Assembly (NCBI GenBank): GCA_002240395.1
Contig: CP016836.1
Coordinates: 967,001 to 1,031,000 of the forward strand
Reading direction: 5' to 3'
Source: Xanthomonas citri pv. mangiferaeindicae
Lineage (GTDB): Bacteria > Pseudomonadota > Gammaproteobacteria > Xanthomonadales > Xanthomonadaceae
Length of the DNA stretch: 64,000 nucleotides
This document shows, piece by piece, positions 16,988 through 25,844 of this stretch. Made by a program: the position numbers and the translations under genes. The notes beneath the pieces were generated by a model. The model had not been told where the DNA came from, did no database searches, and worked only from the letters and a program-made list of their open reading frames with translations. The first letter of the stretch is position 1, and every line of letters starts with the position of its first letter.

Positions 16988-19512
16988 TCAGTCCTGCAGT
17001 TCGCGCAGCGTCACCGAAGGCGGCGCGTCGAGCACGCGGCGGGTCGCCCACAGGCCGGCGATCAGCGTCATGCCGACGCCGATGCCGCCGCCGGCCGCGG
17101 CCAGCGCCCAGTTCGGCCGCCACGGCAGGTCGAACACCTGCACCGCGACGACGCCGGCCAGCACCGATGCGGCCAGAGCGGCGACCACGCCCGACAGCAG
17201 GCCGATCGCTGCGAACTCCGAGGCCTGCGCCAGCCGCAACTGCGCGCGCCGCCCGCCGAGCACGCGCATCACGCCGCCTTCGAGCAGGCGCTCGTCCTGG
17301 CTGGCGCTGACCGCCGCCAGCAGCACCAGCACGCCGGCAGCGAGCGAGAACCAGAACACCACCTGCACCACGGTCGAGACCTGATCGGCTGTGCTGCGCA
17401 CCTGGGTCAGCACCGCGTCGATGTCGACGACCGACAGGTTCGGGAAGCGTTGCACCAGATCGGCAGTGAAGCGCGGCCGCTCGGGCGGCACGCGCACCGC
17501 GGTGATGTGGCTGGCCGGGTAGCCGTCGAGCGCACCGGGTGAGGCGACGACGAAGAAGTTCGGCCGGAAGCTCTCCCACTCGATGCTGCGCAGACTGGTG
17601 ATCGGCGCCTCGAAGCGCTGGCCTGCGATATCGAACGCGATGCGGTCGCCGATCTGCCAGCCCAGGTCCTTGGCGAAGCCCTCTTCGACCGACAGTTCCG
17701 GCGTCGCCGGCACCGTGTCGCCCCAGTACGTACCCGCGGTGATCTGGTTGTCATCACGCAGCGCACCCTGCATCGACAGGTTGAACTCGCGCTCGGCCCG
17801 GCGCTGGGCCTGGCGGTCCTGCGCCTCGTCACCGCTGCGCCCCAGGTAATCGTCGCCGCGCACCGCCTCGCCATTGCGCGCCAGCAGGCGCGCACGCACC
17901 ATCGGGAACAGCACCGGCGGCTCGACCGCCTGCTCGGCAATGAAACCGCGCACGGCGTCGAGCTGGTCGGGCTGCACATTGATGATGAAGCGGTTCGGCG
18001 CATCCTGGCCGATCGACAGTTGCCAGCGATCGAGCAGGTCGGTGCGCACGAAGGTCAGCAGCAACAGCGCCATCAGGCCCAGGCCGAGTGCGCTGATCTG
18101 CGCGACGCTGGTGCCCGCACGCCGGCTCACATTGGCCAAGCCGTAGCGCAGGCCGCCGCGCAGCCTCGAGCGCAGCGCACGCACCAGCGCGATCAGTCCC
18201 CAGGCGAGCAGCGCCAGCACGGCAAACGTGGCCGCGATGCCGCCGAGCATCGCGCCACCGAGCGCCGCCGAGCCGGCCTTCCACCACAACAGTGCGGCCA
18301 GCCCGCCGAAGCCGGCCAGCCCGACCAGCCAGGCGCTGGGCTCGAAGCCGCCCAGGTCGCGGCGGAGTACCCGCAGAGCGGGCACCCGACGCAGCGCCAG
18401 CACCGGCGGCGCGCCGAAGGCCAGCAGCACCACCAGGCCGACGCCGTAGCCCTGCAGCGCAGGCAACACGCCGGCGGCCGGGATCGACAAGCCCAGCAGC
18501 GACGCGAGCCAACGGCCGACCGCCCATTGCAGCCCGAACGCGATCGCAACGCCCAAGGTGCAGGCGACCAGCCCGAGCAGCAGCAGCTCGCCGACGTGGA
18601 TGCCGACCAGCGTGCGCTGCTGCGCGCCCATGCAGCGCATCACCGCGACCGACGACAGATGCCGGGCCGAATGCTGGCGCGCGGCCATTGCCACCGCGAC
18701 CGCCGCCAGGATCACCGACACCAGCGCCGCCAGCCCCAAGAATCGGCCGGCGCGATCGAGCGAGGAGCGCACTTCGGGGCGCGCGTCACCGATCGTCTCC
18801 ACGCGCTGGCCACGGCCCAGCTGCGCACGCGCGAGGCGGGTGAAGCCGTCGACTGCGTTGGCGTCGCCAGCGACGACCAGGCGATACCCGATGCGGCTGC
18901 CCGGCTGGATCAGCCCGGTGCCTGCGAGATCGGACAGGTGCAGGAACACCTTCGGCGCGACGTTGAAGTAATCGATCGACGCATCGGGCTCCTGCAGCAC
19001 CAGCGCGGCGAGACGGAAGCTGCGTTCGCCCAGATGCACGGTGTCGCCGACCGCCGCGCCGAGCGTATCCGCCCCGGCCCGGCTCATCCATGCGGTCCCG
19101 GGTTCGGGCACCGTCTGCGCATCGCGCTCGACACCATCGCCGCGGTCGATCCGGAAGCTGCCGCGCAGCGGGAAGCCGTCGCCGAGCGCGCGGACATCGC
19201 CCAGGCGCAGATTGGCCGCATCGCCCTCGCCGACGCGGATCATGCTGTCGAGCTCGACAGTCTCGACCGCGCGCAGCCCCGGCGCATCGGCGGCGGCGCG
19301 GATCGCACCTTCGATCGGTGCATCGCCGCGCACCACCGCGTCGCCGCCGAGCAAGCGGTTGGCCTCGATCGCCAATGCGCGCTCGGCGCGGTCGGTGACG
19401 AAGCCCACCGCGGTGACCGCGACGACCGCGAGCACCAGGGCGGCGAACAGAATGCGGATGTCGCCAGCCTTGAAGTCGCGGCGCAGCTGCCGCCAGGCGA
19501 GGCCCGCGGTCC

Positions 19513-19516
<4 letters not shown>
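16988..19516 (-). CDS. FtsX-like ABC transporter permease (YbbP type)
   Basis: An 842-residue inner-membrane permease with two FtsX-type domains and large periplasmic segments. Helices are visible at the N-terminus (IRILFAALVLAVVAVTAVGF), the centre (LAALVSVILAAVAVAMAA and later helices) and the C-terminus (VVFWFSLAAGVLVLLAAVSA; LLSGVVAALAASVLAGVVAV). This ten-helix layout is that of YbbP, partner of YbbA. The substrate is not firmly known; the TesA-YbbAP arrangement suggests handling of lipids or membrane-bound compounds. Its ATG overlaps the ATPase gene stop (ATGA). Confidence 0.88.
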
Positions 19517-20241
<725 letters not shown>

Positions 20242-20317
20242 AGATATCCTTCGCTGTTCGCGCCAGCCGGGCGCACCGTCGCAACGCGACATCGCCGACC
20301 AACCGGAGACATGGGAG

Positions 20318-21004
20318 ATGACACTGGGAACTGCGGCCATGCGCCGCCCGATGCAAGCGCGCGTGGCGCGCTGGATGCTGGCGTGTCTGCTGGCCCTGCC
20401 CGTTCTAGCACAGGCCCAGGCCACCACGGCCAGCCCGTCCGCCGATCCGCCGTCCAAGACGCTGCTGGTCATGGGTGATTCACTGTCGGCGGGCTACGGC
20501 ATGTCCGCCGCGCAAGGCTGGGTCGGTTTGCTCGCACAGCGGCTGCAGCACGAGGCGCCGGACTGGCGGGTGGTCAATGCGAGCATCTCCGGCGAGACCA
20601 CCGCCGGCGGTGCCTCGCGGATCGTGCAGGCGGTCGTGCGCGAGCGCCCGCAGGTGGTGGTCATCGCGCTGGGGGCCAACGACGGGCTACGCGGGCTGCC
20701 GCTGGCCGAGGCCCGGCGCAATCTGGCCCGGATGATCGGCGCCTCGCAACACGTCGGCGCGCGCGTGCTGCTGGTGGGCATGCGCATGCCGCCGAATCTC
20801 GGCCCGGACTACACCCGCGGCTTCGAGGCCAACTACCGGCTGCTCGCCGACACGTTCGACGTCGCACTGCTGCCGTTCCTGCTCGAACCGGTCGCCGACG
20901 ACCGCGCCAACTTCCAGGACGACAACCTGCATCCCACCGCCGAGGCGCAGACCAAGATCCTCGATCACGTCTGGCCGGCCCTGCGCCCGCTGCTCGCGCC
21001 CTAG
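20318..21004 (+). CDS. tesA: Periplasmic GDSL esterase/thioesterase I (TesA-like)
   Basis: A 228-residue exported SGNH hydrolase. A signal peptide (residues about 8-32, VARWMLACLLALPVLAQAQA) precedes the blocks LLVMGDSLSAGYG (Ser nucleophile), NASISGETTAGG, VIALGANDGLRG and DNLHPTAEAQ (catalytic Asp/His). Members cleave thioesters, arylesters and lysophospholipids in the periplasm. ATG 20318 was chosen; ATG 20339 is possible. It is divergent from ybbAP-like genes with about 75 bp between starts. Confidence 0.9.
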   Translation: MTLGTAAMRRPMQARVARWMLACLLALPVLAQAQATTASPSADPPSKTLLVMGDSLSAGYGMSAAQGWVGLLAQRLQHEAPDWRVVNASISGETTAGGASRIVQAVVRERPQVVVIALGANDGLRGLPLAEARRNLARMIGASQHVGARVLLVGMRMPPNLGPDYTRGFEANYRLLADTFDVALLPFLLEPVADDRANFQDDNLHPTAEAQTKILDHVWPALRPLLAP

Positions 21005-21697
21005 TCAGGGCCGTTCGAGCAGCGGATACGGGTTGACCGGCGCGCCGGTCCACCACTGGCGTTCGGGCGTCAGCCGGAACACCGCGAAATGCAGATGCGG
21101 GGCGGCGGGATCGGCATTGCCTGTGCTGCCGACCCGGCCGATGACATCGCCACGCCGCACCTGCGCGCCTTCGGCAATGCCGGGCGCATAGGCCTGCAGG
21201 TGCGCGTAGTAGTACGACCAGGTCCCGGTGGGTTCGAACTGGTAGATCGTCAGGCCGCCGCGGTCGCTGGTGAACAGCTTTTCGATCGTGCCGTCGGCAG
21301 CCGCCAATACCGGCGTACCGGCAGGCGCCATGATGTCGAGCGCTTCGTGGCGGCGCTCACTGCCGCGCGCATCGTCGAATGTGTCGCGCACGTCGGAAAG
21401 CGCGATGCCTTGCACTGGCAGCAACAGCGCAGGGGCCGCGTCCGCAGCCGCGGCGGGCGCAGTCGCTTCAGGCGCCGCCACGGGCGCGACGTTCGGCACG
21501 GGCGCAGCAGGCGCCGATGCAGCGCTCGCTGCGAAGGTGTCGGCCGGCCTCGGATCTGAGGCCGGCGGCGACGGCGCGGCCTCGATGGCCACGGGCGACG
21601 CGGCGTCGTGCGCGGCGCCGCCGCGCCACAGGAACACGGCCGCGTTCGCCAGCGCGAGCACCGCCGCGAGCGCGATCCACAGGCCAGCACGGCTCAT
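21005..21697 (-). CDS. M23 (LytM) family metallopeptidase
   Basis: A 230-residue envelope protein with one N-terminal anchor helix (LWIALAAVLALANAAVFLW), a Pro/Ala-rich linker (residues about 30-90) and a C-terminal LytM domain. Zinc-site motifs are HEALDIMAP (HxxxD) and HLHFAVFR. LytM domains cleave peptidoglycan crosslinks or act as amidase activators. It lies four bases downstream of the L,D-transpeptidase gene, so the two are probably one transcript for peptidoglycan remodelling. The stop is directly next to the tesA stop on the other strand. Confidence 0.88.
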   Translation of the reverse strand: MSRAGLWIALAAVLALANAAVFLWRGGAAHDAASPVAIEAAPSPPASDPRPADTFAASAASAPAAPVPNVAPVAAPEATAPAAAADAAPALLLPVQGIALSDVRDTFDDARGSERRHEALDIMAPAGTPVLAAADGTIEKLFTSDRGGLTIYQFEPTGTWSYYYAHLQAYAPGIAEGAQVRRGDVIGRVGSTGNADPAAPHLHFAVFRLTPERQWWTGAPVNPYPLLERP

Positions 21698-21700
21698 GGC

Positions 21701-22693
21701 CTACTCCTCCAGCAGCACGACGGTGCCCGGCCCGACGACGCCCGCCACCCGGCGCGCGCTCCAGTTGGTCATCCGAATGCAACCGTGCGACTGGGTCTTG
21801 CCGATGCTCGCCGGTTCTGGTGTGCCGTGGATGCCGTAGTGCGGCTTGGACAGGTCGATCCAGACGGTGCCGACCGGATTGTTGGGCCCCGGCGGCAGCG
21901 TGGCCTTGGCATGTCCGGGGTCGGCGTCCCAGAACAGGTCCGGGTTGTAATGGAACGTCGGGTCCTCGGCCACACCCTCGACCTTCCACTCGCCGATGGG
22001 CAGCGGATCATGTTCGCTGCCGGTGGACGCCGGGAACTGCGCGTAGACCTTGCCGGCGCCATCGACCAACCGCAACACCGAATCGGACTTGCTGACCACC
22101 ACCCGCTCGGGCTTCGCCAATGCGGGGGCATCGGCCGTGTTCGGGAACACGATGCGCGTGCCGGCCTCGAAGCGGGCCCCGGGGTTGAGCCGGCGCAGCA
22201 GCGCGGGCGCGGCATGGAACCGCTCGCCCAGCGCTTCGGCCAGGCTCTCGAAGCCCAGCGCCTCGCGCTTGGCCTTTTCCATCATGTCATCGGGCAACGC
22301 GACGAAGGGACCGGCGACCTCGTCGGCGGTCAGCGTGTGCGTCGTCAATGCCGGCACGGCATCGGTGGTCAGCGCCTGCCAGGTGCGCGCATCCAGCGTG
22401 CCGCTCGCCTCCAGGCCGTGGAAGCGCTGGAAGGCGGCAATCGCGCGCGTGGTGTTGGTCCCGCCCTGCGCGTCGATCTCGCCCGGCGAGAACTGCGCAC
22501 GGTCGAGCAGCACCTGTGCGCGCAGCATCGCCGCGTCGCCGGCGTCGGCTGCCGCCGCATTGACCGACTCGGGCGTCAGTGCGACCTCGGCCTCCGCCTG
22601 CGCTTGGTCCTGGGCGATCGCCGACGCGCAGCTCAGCAGCAGCCCCAGGCAGGCCGTCATCCAGCGGACGGGACGGGCTCGGAATGGCGTCAT
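21701..22693 (-). CDS. L,D-transpeptidase with peptidoglycan-binding domain
   Basis: A 330-residue exported YkuD-fold enzyme. Signal peptide residues 1-27; a peptidoglycan-binding-like helical module at about 60-112 (GGTNTTRAIAAFQRFHGLEA); a LysM-like middle (FHAAPALLRRLNPGARF); the catalytic domain from about 190 with the motif GIHGTPEPASIGKTQSHGCI, where His303 and Cys305 are the active pair. Such enzymes make 3-3 crosslinks or attach lipoproteins to peptidoglycan. Followed after three bases by the M23 peptidase gene. Confidence 0.9.
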   Translation of the reverse strand: MTPFRARPVRWMTACLGLLLSCASAIAQDQAQAEAEVALTPESVNAAAADAGDAAMLRAQVLLDRAQFSPGEIDAQGGTNTTRAIAAFQRFHGLEASGTLDARTWQALTTDAVPALTTHTLTADEVAGPFVALPDDMMEKAKREALGFESLAEALGERFHAAPALLRRLNPGARFEAGTRIVFPNTADAPALAKPERVVVSKSDSVLRLVDGAGKVYAQFPASTGSEHDPLPIGEWKVEGVAEDPTFHYNPDLFWDADPGHAKATLPPGPNNPVGTVWIDLSKPHYGIHGTPEPASIGKTQSHGCIRMTNWSARRVAGVVGPGTVVLLEE

Positions 22694-22771
22694 CGAAAGG
22701 CTCCTGCAGCATGGAATGCCGGCATGGTTCCGCGTCGGATGCGCCCGCCATGTGAAGCCTGCGCCGCGCGT

Positions 22772-23428
22772 TCAGCGGGCCGGACAGTGCAGCAAGGCCG
22801 AGCCCTGTCGCCAGCCGGGATCGTCGGCATAGGCGAACAGCAGTTGGCCCTCCTTGAGGTCGTCGATCACTGCGCGCGCCACCGCCGCACGCACCGCCGG
22901 GCAGCCCCAACTGCGTCCGAGCCGCCCCTGCCGCCGGCCCTGCTCGGGGTCGACGTAATCGGCACCGTGCATGACGATCAACCGCTCGCGTGCGCGGCCG
23001 TTGATGCCCGGCTCCAGGCCGTCCAGGCGCAGCGAGTAGCCGTTCTGGCCGGTGTAGGTCTCGGCCGTCGCGAACAGACCCAGGCTGGACTGGTAGCTGC
23101 CCTCGACATCGGAGAACACGGTCGGCCGGTTACCGCCGCTGCCGCGTCCGTGCGCAACGTGCTCTGCATGCAGCAACCGCGCCTGCGCCAGATCGAACAC
23201 CCACAGGCGGACCTCGGTCGACGGACGCGAGTAATCGATCACCGCCAGCCGCTGCCCGACATCGCGCGTTCGCGCGGCGCAATCACGCGCCTGAAGCGCG
23301 AGCGCAAGCACGCCGCGATCCAGTCCCGGCGCCAACGCGGTCAGCCTGTCGACGCGATCGTCGCCATGGACGAGGCCGCCGGCCAGCAGTCCGATCGTGC
23401 AGCACATCCATTGGATCCATCTACGCAT
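22772..23428 (-). CDS. Murein L,D-transpeptidase catalytic-domain (YkuD_2) family protein
   Basis: A 218-residue exported protein: signal peptide (residues 1-22, ending GGLVHGDD), then a YkuD_2-type domain with LWVFDLAQARLLHAEHVAHG, SSLGLFATAETYTGQNGYSL and the catalytic GRSWGCPAV (Cys176) followed by the typical RAVIDDLKEGQLLFAYADD tail. It is only distantly related to the neighbouring L,D-transpeptidase. It lies 78 bp upstream of it on the same strand and may share its transcript. Confidence 0.85.
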   Translation of the reverse strand: MRRWIQWMCCTIGLLAGGLVHGDDRVDRLTALAPGLDRGVLALALQARDCAARTRDVGQRLAVIDYSRPSTEVRLWVFDLAQARLLHAEHVAHGRGSGGNRPTVFSDVEGSYQSSLGLFATAETYTGQNGYSLRLDGLEPGINGRARERLIVMHGADYVDPEQGRRQGRLGRSWGCPAVRAAVARAVIDDLKEGQLLFAYADDPGWRQGSALLHCPAR

Positions 23429-23534
23429 GGACCGAGCATATGCGCTCTACGTGACGCGCCCCGTGATCGCGGCGCTCCTCTCAACTGCCGGGATAATCGA
23501 CCGCGCATTGCCCAAAAAAAAATCTGCCGACCCG

Positions 23535-23562
23535 CTTGCGCGGATGATTAAGTCCGTGTAAT
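23535..23562 (+). promoter_or_regulatory. Possible sigma70 promoter for the leader transcript
   Basis: CTTGCG at 23535-23540 and TGTAAT at 23557-23562 with a 16-bp spacer form a weak -35/-10 pair, placing a transcript start near 23569, about 43 bases before the leader ATG. Confidence 0.3.
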
Positions 23563-23611
23563 GTTCGCGCCCATCCGGCCAGCCCGAAATTTTCACGACA
23601 TTCGCGACGCC

Positions 23612-23728
23612 ATGAAAACCGCCTTTTCACCTGTCGACATGCCCCGTCTGCCGCGCGTCCAGCGCGAAGCGGCGCCATGCGCGCAGCTGGCAGCGCGGCG
23701 CGACCTGTCCGGCCACATCTTCGACTGA
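23612..23728 (+). CDS. Candidate 38-codon leader peptide before an attenuator
   Basis: ATG 23612 to TGA 23726-23728 encodes 38 residues starting MKTAFSPVDMPRL and ending DLSGHIFD. It contains five Arg and seven Ala but no run of a single regulatory codon. No clear Shine-Dalgarno is visible. Its interest is position: the stop codon touches the left arm of the first of four mutually exclusive hairpins, so a ribosome finishing this peptide would cover that arm. It could be a chance frame in GC-rich DNA. Confidence 0.3.
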   Translation: MKTAFSPVDMPRLPRVQREAAPCAQLAARRDLSGHIFD

Positions 23729-23812
23729 TCTCCTCGATTCCAAGGAGATCGGCACCCCGATCTCCGAGGCACGCGAACGCCCTCGGATGCCACATCCGGG
23801 GGCGTTTTGTTT
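23727..23812 (+). promoter_or_regulatory. Attenuator-like chain of four mutually exclusive hairpins
   Basis: Hairpin A: GATCTCCT (23727-23734) with AGGAGATC (23743-23750). B: GGAGATCGG (23744-23752) with CCGATCTCC (23757-23765). C: TCCGAGG (23763-23769) with CCTCGGA (23781-23787). D: the terminator at 23777-23805. Each shares bases with the next, so A plus C excludes B plus D. This is the logic of transcription attenuation controlled by ribosome position. Confidence 0.55.
23777..23812 (+). terminator. Terminator hairpin at the end of the leader
   Basis: A 13-bp stem ACGCCCTCGGATG / CATCCGGGGGCGT (one G-T pair) with a CCA loop, followed by TTTTGTTT. It points in the + direction, toward the tRNA-like/slipin/rtcB cassette, and no complete gene precedes it on that strand except the short leader frame. 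Confidence 0.8.
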
Positions 23813-23991
23813 GTGCGTTCGAATACGCGTGTGCAACAGATCCGCAGGTTCTGCATTCGACCCGAGGCATCCGGGAAAACCGGTTTCCTGATTATCGGGC
23901 GATTATGTCGCGAGGCGTTCGCCATTGAGTGGCGGCAACGCTGTGCCCTGATGCCGGGCACGGGCGACGGGCGGGTGCAGCCTGCAGAATG

Positions 23992-24015
23992 GATCGGCGC
24001 CGGAAGGTGCCGATC
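23992..24015. promoter_or_regulatory. Long dyad: candidate enhancer site or RNA hairpin upstream of the RNA-repair cassette
   Basis: GATCGGCGCC-GGAA-GGTGCCGATC is an inverted repeat of 10 bp arms (one G-T). It lies about 80 bp before a sigma54-like element. It could be the upstream site of an RtcR-type activator. Alternatively, its bases 23997-24003 pair with 24061-24067 as the acceptor stem of a third tRNA-like fold that includes the T-arm-like hairpin ACGGG-TTGCGAT-CCCGT at 24044-24060. Confidence 0.4.
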
Positions 24016-24070
24016 GGACCATCGACGAACACGGGCTTGCGGTACGGGTTGCGATCCCGTCCGGTGCGCG

Positions 24071-24086
24071 CGGCACTGCCGTAGCG
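24071..24086 (+). promoter_or_regulatory. Sigma54-like -24/-12 element
   Basis: CGGCACTGCCGTAGCG has GG at 24072-24073 and GC at 24084-24085, the invariant spacing, and GGCAC matches the -24 box (consensus TGGCAC-N5-TTGC; one mismatch in each box). The start would be near 24096, about 25 bases before the first tRNA-like sequence. Enterobacterial rtcBA is sigma54/RtcR-dependent, which makes this site plausible. Confidence 0.4.
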
Positions 24087-24120
24087 TATGCCGGCGCGTG
24101 CAAGGCGATGGTGCGACGAG

Positions 24121-24188
24121 CGGACGATAGCTCAGAGGCAGAGCAGCGGAACCACCGCCGGCCACCGGTTCGAGTCCGGTTCGTCCAC
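24121..24188 (+). ncRNA. tRNA-like sequence 1, shortened anticodon arm
   Basis: Acceptor CGGACGA (24121-24127) pairs with TCGTCCA (24181-24187) in six of seven positions; position 1-72 is a C-A mismatch. T8 and A9 are followed by a perfect D arm (GCTC-AGAGGCA-GAGC). The T arm is canonical (ACCGG-TTCGAGT-CCGGT). The anticodon region has 19 bases instead of the usual 23: at best a 4-bp stem GCGG/CCGC with a five-base loop AACCA. No 3' CCA is encoded. It cannot be a normal elongator tRNA; it resembles the tRNA-like RNAs found with RNA-repair genes. Confidence 0.65.
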
Positions 24189-24262
24189 CTTTGGATAGCT
24201 CAGATGGGTAGAGCATCGGACTGTTAATCCGACTGTCGCGGGTTCGACTCCCGCTCCAAGCA
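24189..24262 (+). tRNA. tRNA-Asn(GTT)-like sequence 2
   Basis: D arm GCTC-AGATGGGTA-GAGC, perfect anticodon arm TCGGA-CTGTTAA-TCCGA with anticodon GTT, variable loop CTGTC, T arm GCGGG-TTCGACT-CCCGC. The acceptor CTTTGGA / TCCAAGC pairs at six positions (one G-U) but again has a 1-72 mismatch (C-C), and no CCA is encoded. The anticodon arm core matches normal bacterial tRNA-Asn. It follows tRNA-like 1 without a gap. It could be a diverged tRNA-Asn gene or a decoy/sensor RNA linked to RtcB. Confidence 0.65.
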
Positions 24263-24650
24263 TGACCTGTCACGTCATGACACCGGAACGCAAGTTCCAC
24301 ACCAGGACACGGCCCGCGCGGCGTGTCGCGCGCAGCAGAATCCGGCCTGTCGATGCCGCGAACCGTCGCAGCGGATCCGTCACCGGGCCAGCGTCCCCGA
24401 GGCGCGCGGACCGCCTGCGCACCGCCGCGCCCCGTCGCGACGTTCATGCCTGGGCGCTGTCTCCGCGCCGCGCGCACGCCGCGCTCCGCGACGGCGATGC
24501 CAGGGCCGCGTCCACCTTAGTCGCGGGTCCGCCCGCACCGCATCGCACACCACCGCGATGCGACGTACCGCCGCCGCGCAAACCGATCCATCGCGGCGAC
24601 ATCGACATCCGGATCGGACCACCAGTGCCAACAACCAAGGAGAGAGTGCC
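24263..24650 (+). other. Untranslated spacer between tRNA-like sequences and slipin gene
   Basis: About 390 bp of very GC-rich DNA without a convincing gene. It contains a small hairpin TGTCA-CGTCA-TGACA shortly after the tRNA-like pair. No third complete cloverleaf or terminator was seen, so transcription could run from the tRNA-like RNAs into the slipin gene. AAGGAG at 24637-24642 is the slipin ribosome site. Confidence 0.5.
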
Positions 24651-25787
24651 GTGCATGTCTACAACATGTTCTGGACCAGGCGGGTCGTGATCGGAGACGG
24701 CGAGCGCGGCCTGGTGTATCGCAACCGTCAGTTCGAGCGCATCCTCGCGCCCGGCGTGCATCGCATGTTCGACCCGTTTCACCGGGTCGAGGTGCGCACC
24801 TACGACATTTCCGCACCGCTCTATGCTGGCCACGATGCCGACACGCTGATCGCGCGCCTCGGCGAACAGCTGGACGAGGTGTTCGTGCACGCCGACATCG
24901 GCGCCGAGGAAGTGGGCCTCGTGTTCCGGCACGGCAAGCTCGAGGACGTGCTGGCGCCCGGCGCGCGCAGGCTGTACTGGCGCGGACTGGTCGATATCGC
25001 CGTCGAGCGCGTATCGCTCGCCGACGGCCTCGCCGTGCGCCCGGACGTGCTGCGTCGCCTGCGTCAGCTCGGCGTGCTGTCGAAGGTCGCCGTGGTCGTC
25101 GACGTACCGGCGGAAGCGGTCGGCCTGGTCTTCATCGACGGTTCGTTGCTGGGAACGCTCGGCCCCGGCGCCTACGCGTTCTGGAACTTCCAGAAAAACG
25201 TGGTCGCCGAGGTGGTAGACCTCCGCGTACAGCCGGTCGAGGTGTCGGGCCAGGAGCTGCTGACCCGCGACCGCGTGTCGCTGCGGGTGAACCTCGCGGC
25301 CAGCGTACGCGTGACCGACCCGGTCGTCGCACGGACCAAGGTCGCGAAGTCCGGCGATCACCTGTACCGCGAGCTGCAGTACGGCCTGCGCAAAGTGGTC
25401 GCCGCGCGCACCCTCGACGAACTGCTGGGCGACAAGGCCTCGCTGGACGCGGACATCTTCGCGTATGTGCGCGGCCAGGTGGCCGGCCTGGGCGTCGAAG
25501 TGCTCGGCGTCGGCGTCAAGGACGTGATCCTGCCCGGCGAGATGAAAACGATCCTCAACGAGGTGGTGCAGGCGGAGAAGGCGGCCCAGGCCAACGTGAT
25601 CCGCAGGCGCGAGGAAGCCAACGCCACGCGTTCGCTGCTCAACACCGCGAAGCTGATCGAGGACTCGCCGGTGCTGATGCGTCTCAAGGAACTGGAGGCG
25701 CTGGAAAAGGTGACCGAGAAGATCGACACGCTCACCGTGTTCGGCGGCCTGGACGGCGTGCTGAAGCAACTGGTGACATTGAAGTAG
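24651..25787 (+). CDS. Slipin/SPFH family protein associated with RtcB
   Basis: A 378-residue protein starting at GTG 24651, eight bases after AAGGAG. It has an unusual N-terminal half with three copies of a GLV-x(6-7)-L-x-PG module (GLVYRNRQFERILAPGVHRM at 20, GLVFRHGKLEDVLAPGARRL at 89, GLVFIDGSLLGTLGPGAYAF at 158), then an SPFH/band-7 domain (about 182-330, with RDRVSLRVNLAASVRVTDP) and a helical C-terminus (about 295-365). No clear N-terminal membrane helix is present, unlike classical slipins. From general knowledge slipin genes often neighbour rtcB in bacterial RNA-repair operons; the biochemical role is unknown. RtcB follows 57 bp later. Confidence 0.85.
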   Translation: MHVYNMFWTRRVVIGDGERGLVYRNRQFERILAPGVHRMFDPFHRVEVRTYDISAPLYAGHDADTLIARLGEQLDEVFVHADIGAEEVGLVFRHGKLEDVLAPGARRLYWRGLVDIAVERVSLADGLAVRPDVLRRLRQLGVLSKVAVVVDVPAEAVGLVFIDGSLLGTLGPGAYAFWNFQKNVVAEVVDLRVQPVEVSGQELLTRDRVSLRVNLAASVRVTDPVVARTKVAKSGDHLYRELQYGLRKVVAARTLDELLGDKASLDADIFAYVRGQVAGLGVEVLGVGVKDVILPGEMKTILNEVVQAEKAAQANVIRRREEANATRSLLNTAKLIEDSPVLMRLKELEALEKVTEKIDTLTVFGGLDGVLKQLVTLK

Positions 25788-25844
25788 CCATTCCCCGCAC
25801 GGTGCAAGGATGCAGCGTGCGGGACCATCGAAGGAAAGAAAGAC

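Noticed and set aside
23506..23535. A-run at about 23514-23522 as a minus-strand terminator
   Set aside because: No stem directly abuts the run, and the only gene it could serve on that strand starts downstream at 23428.
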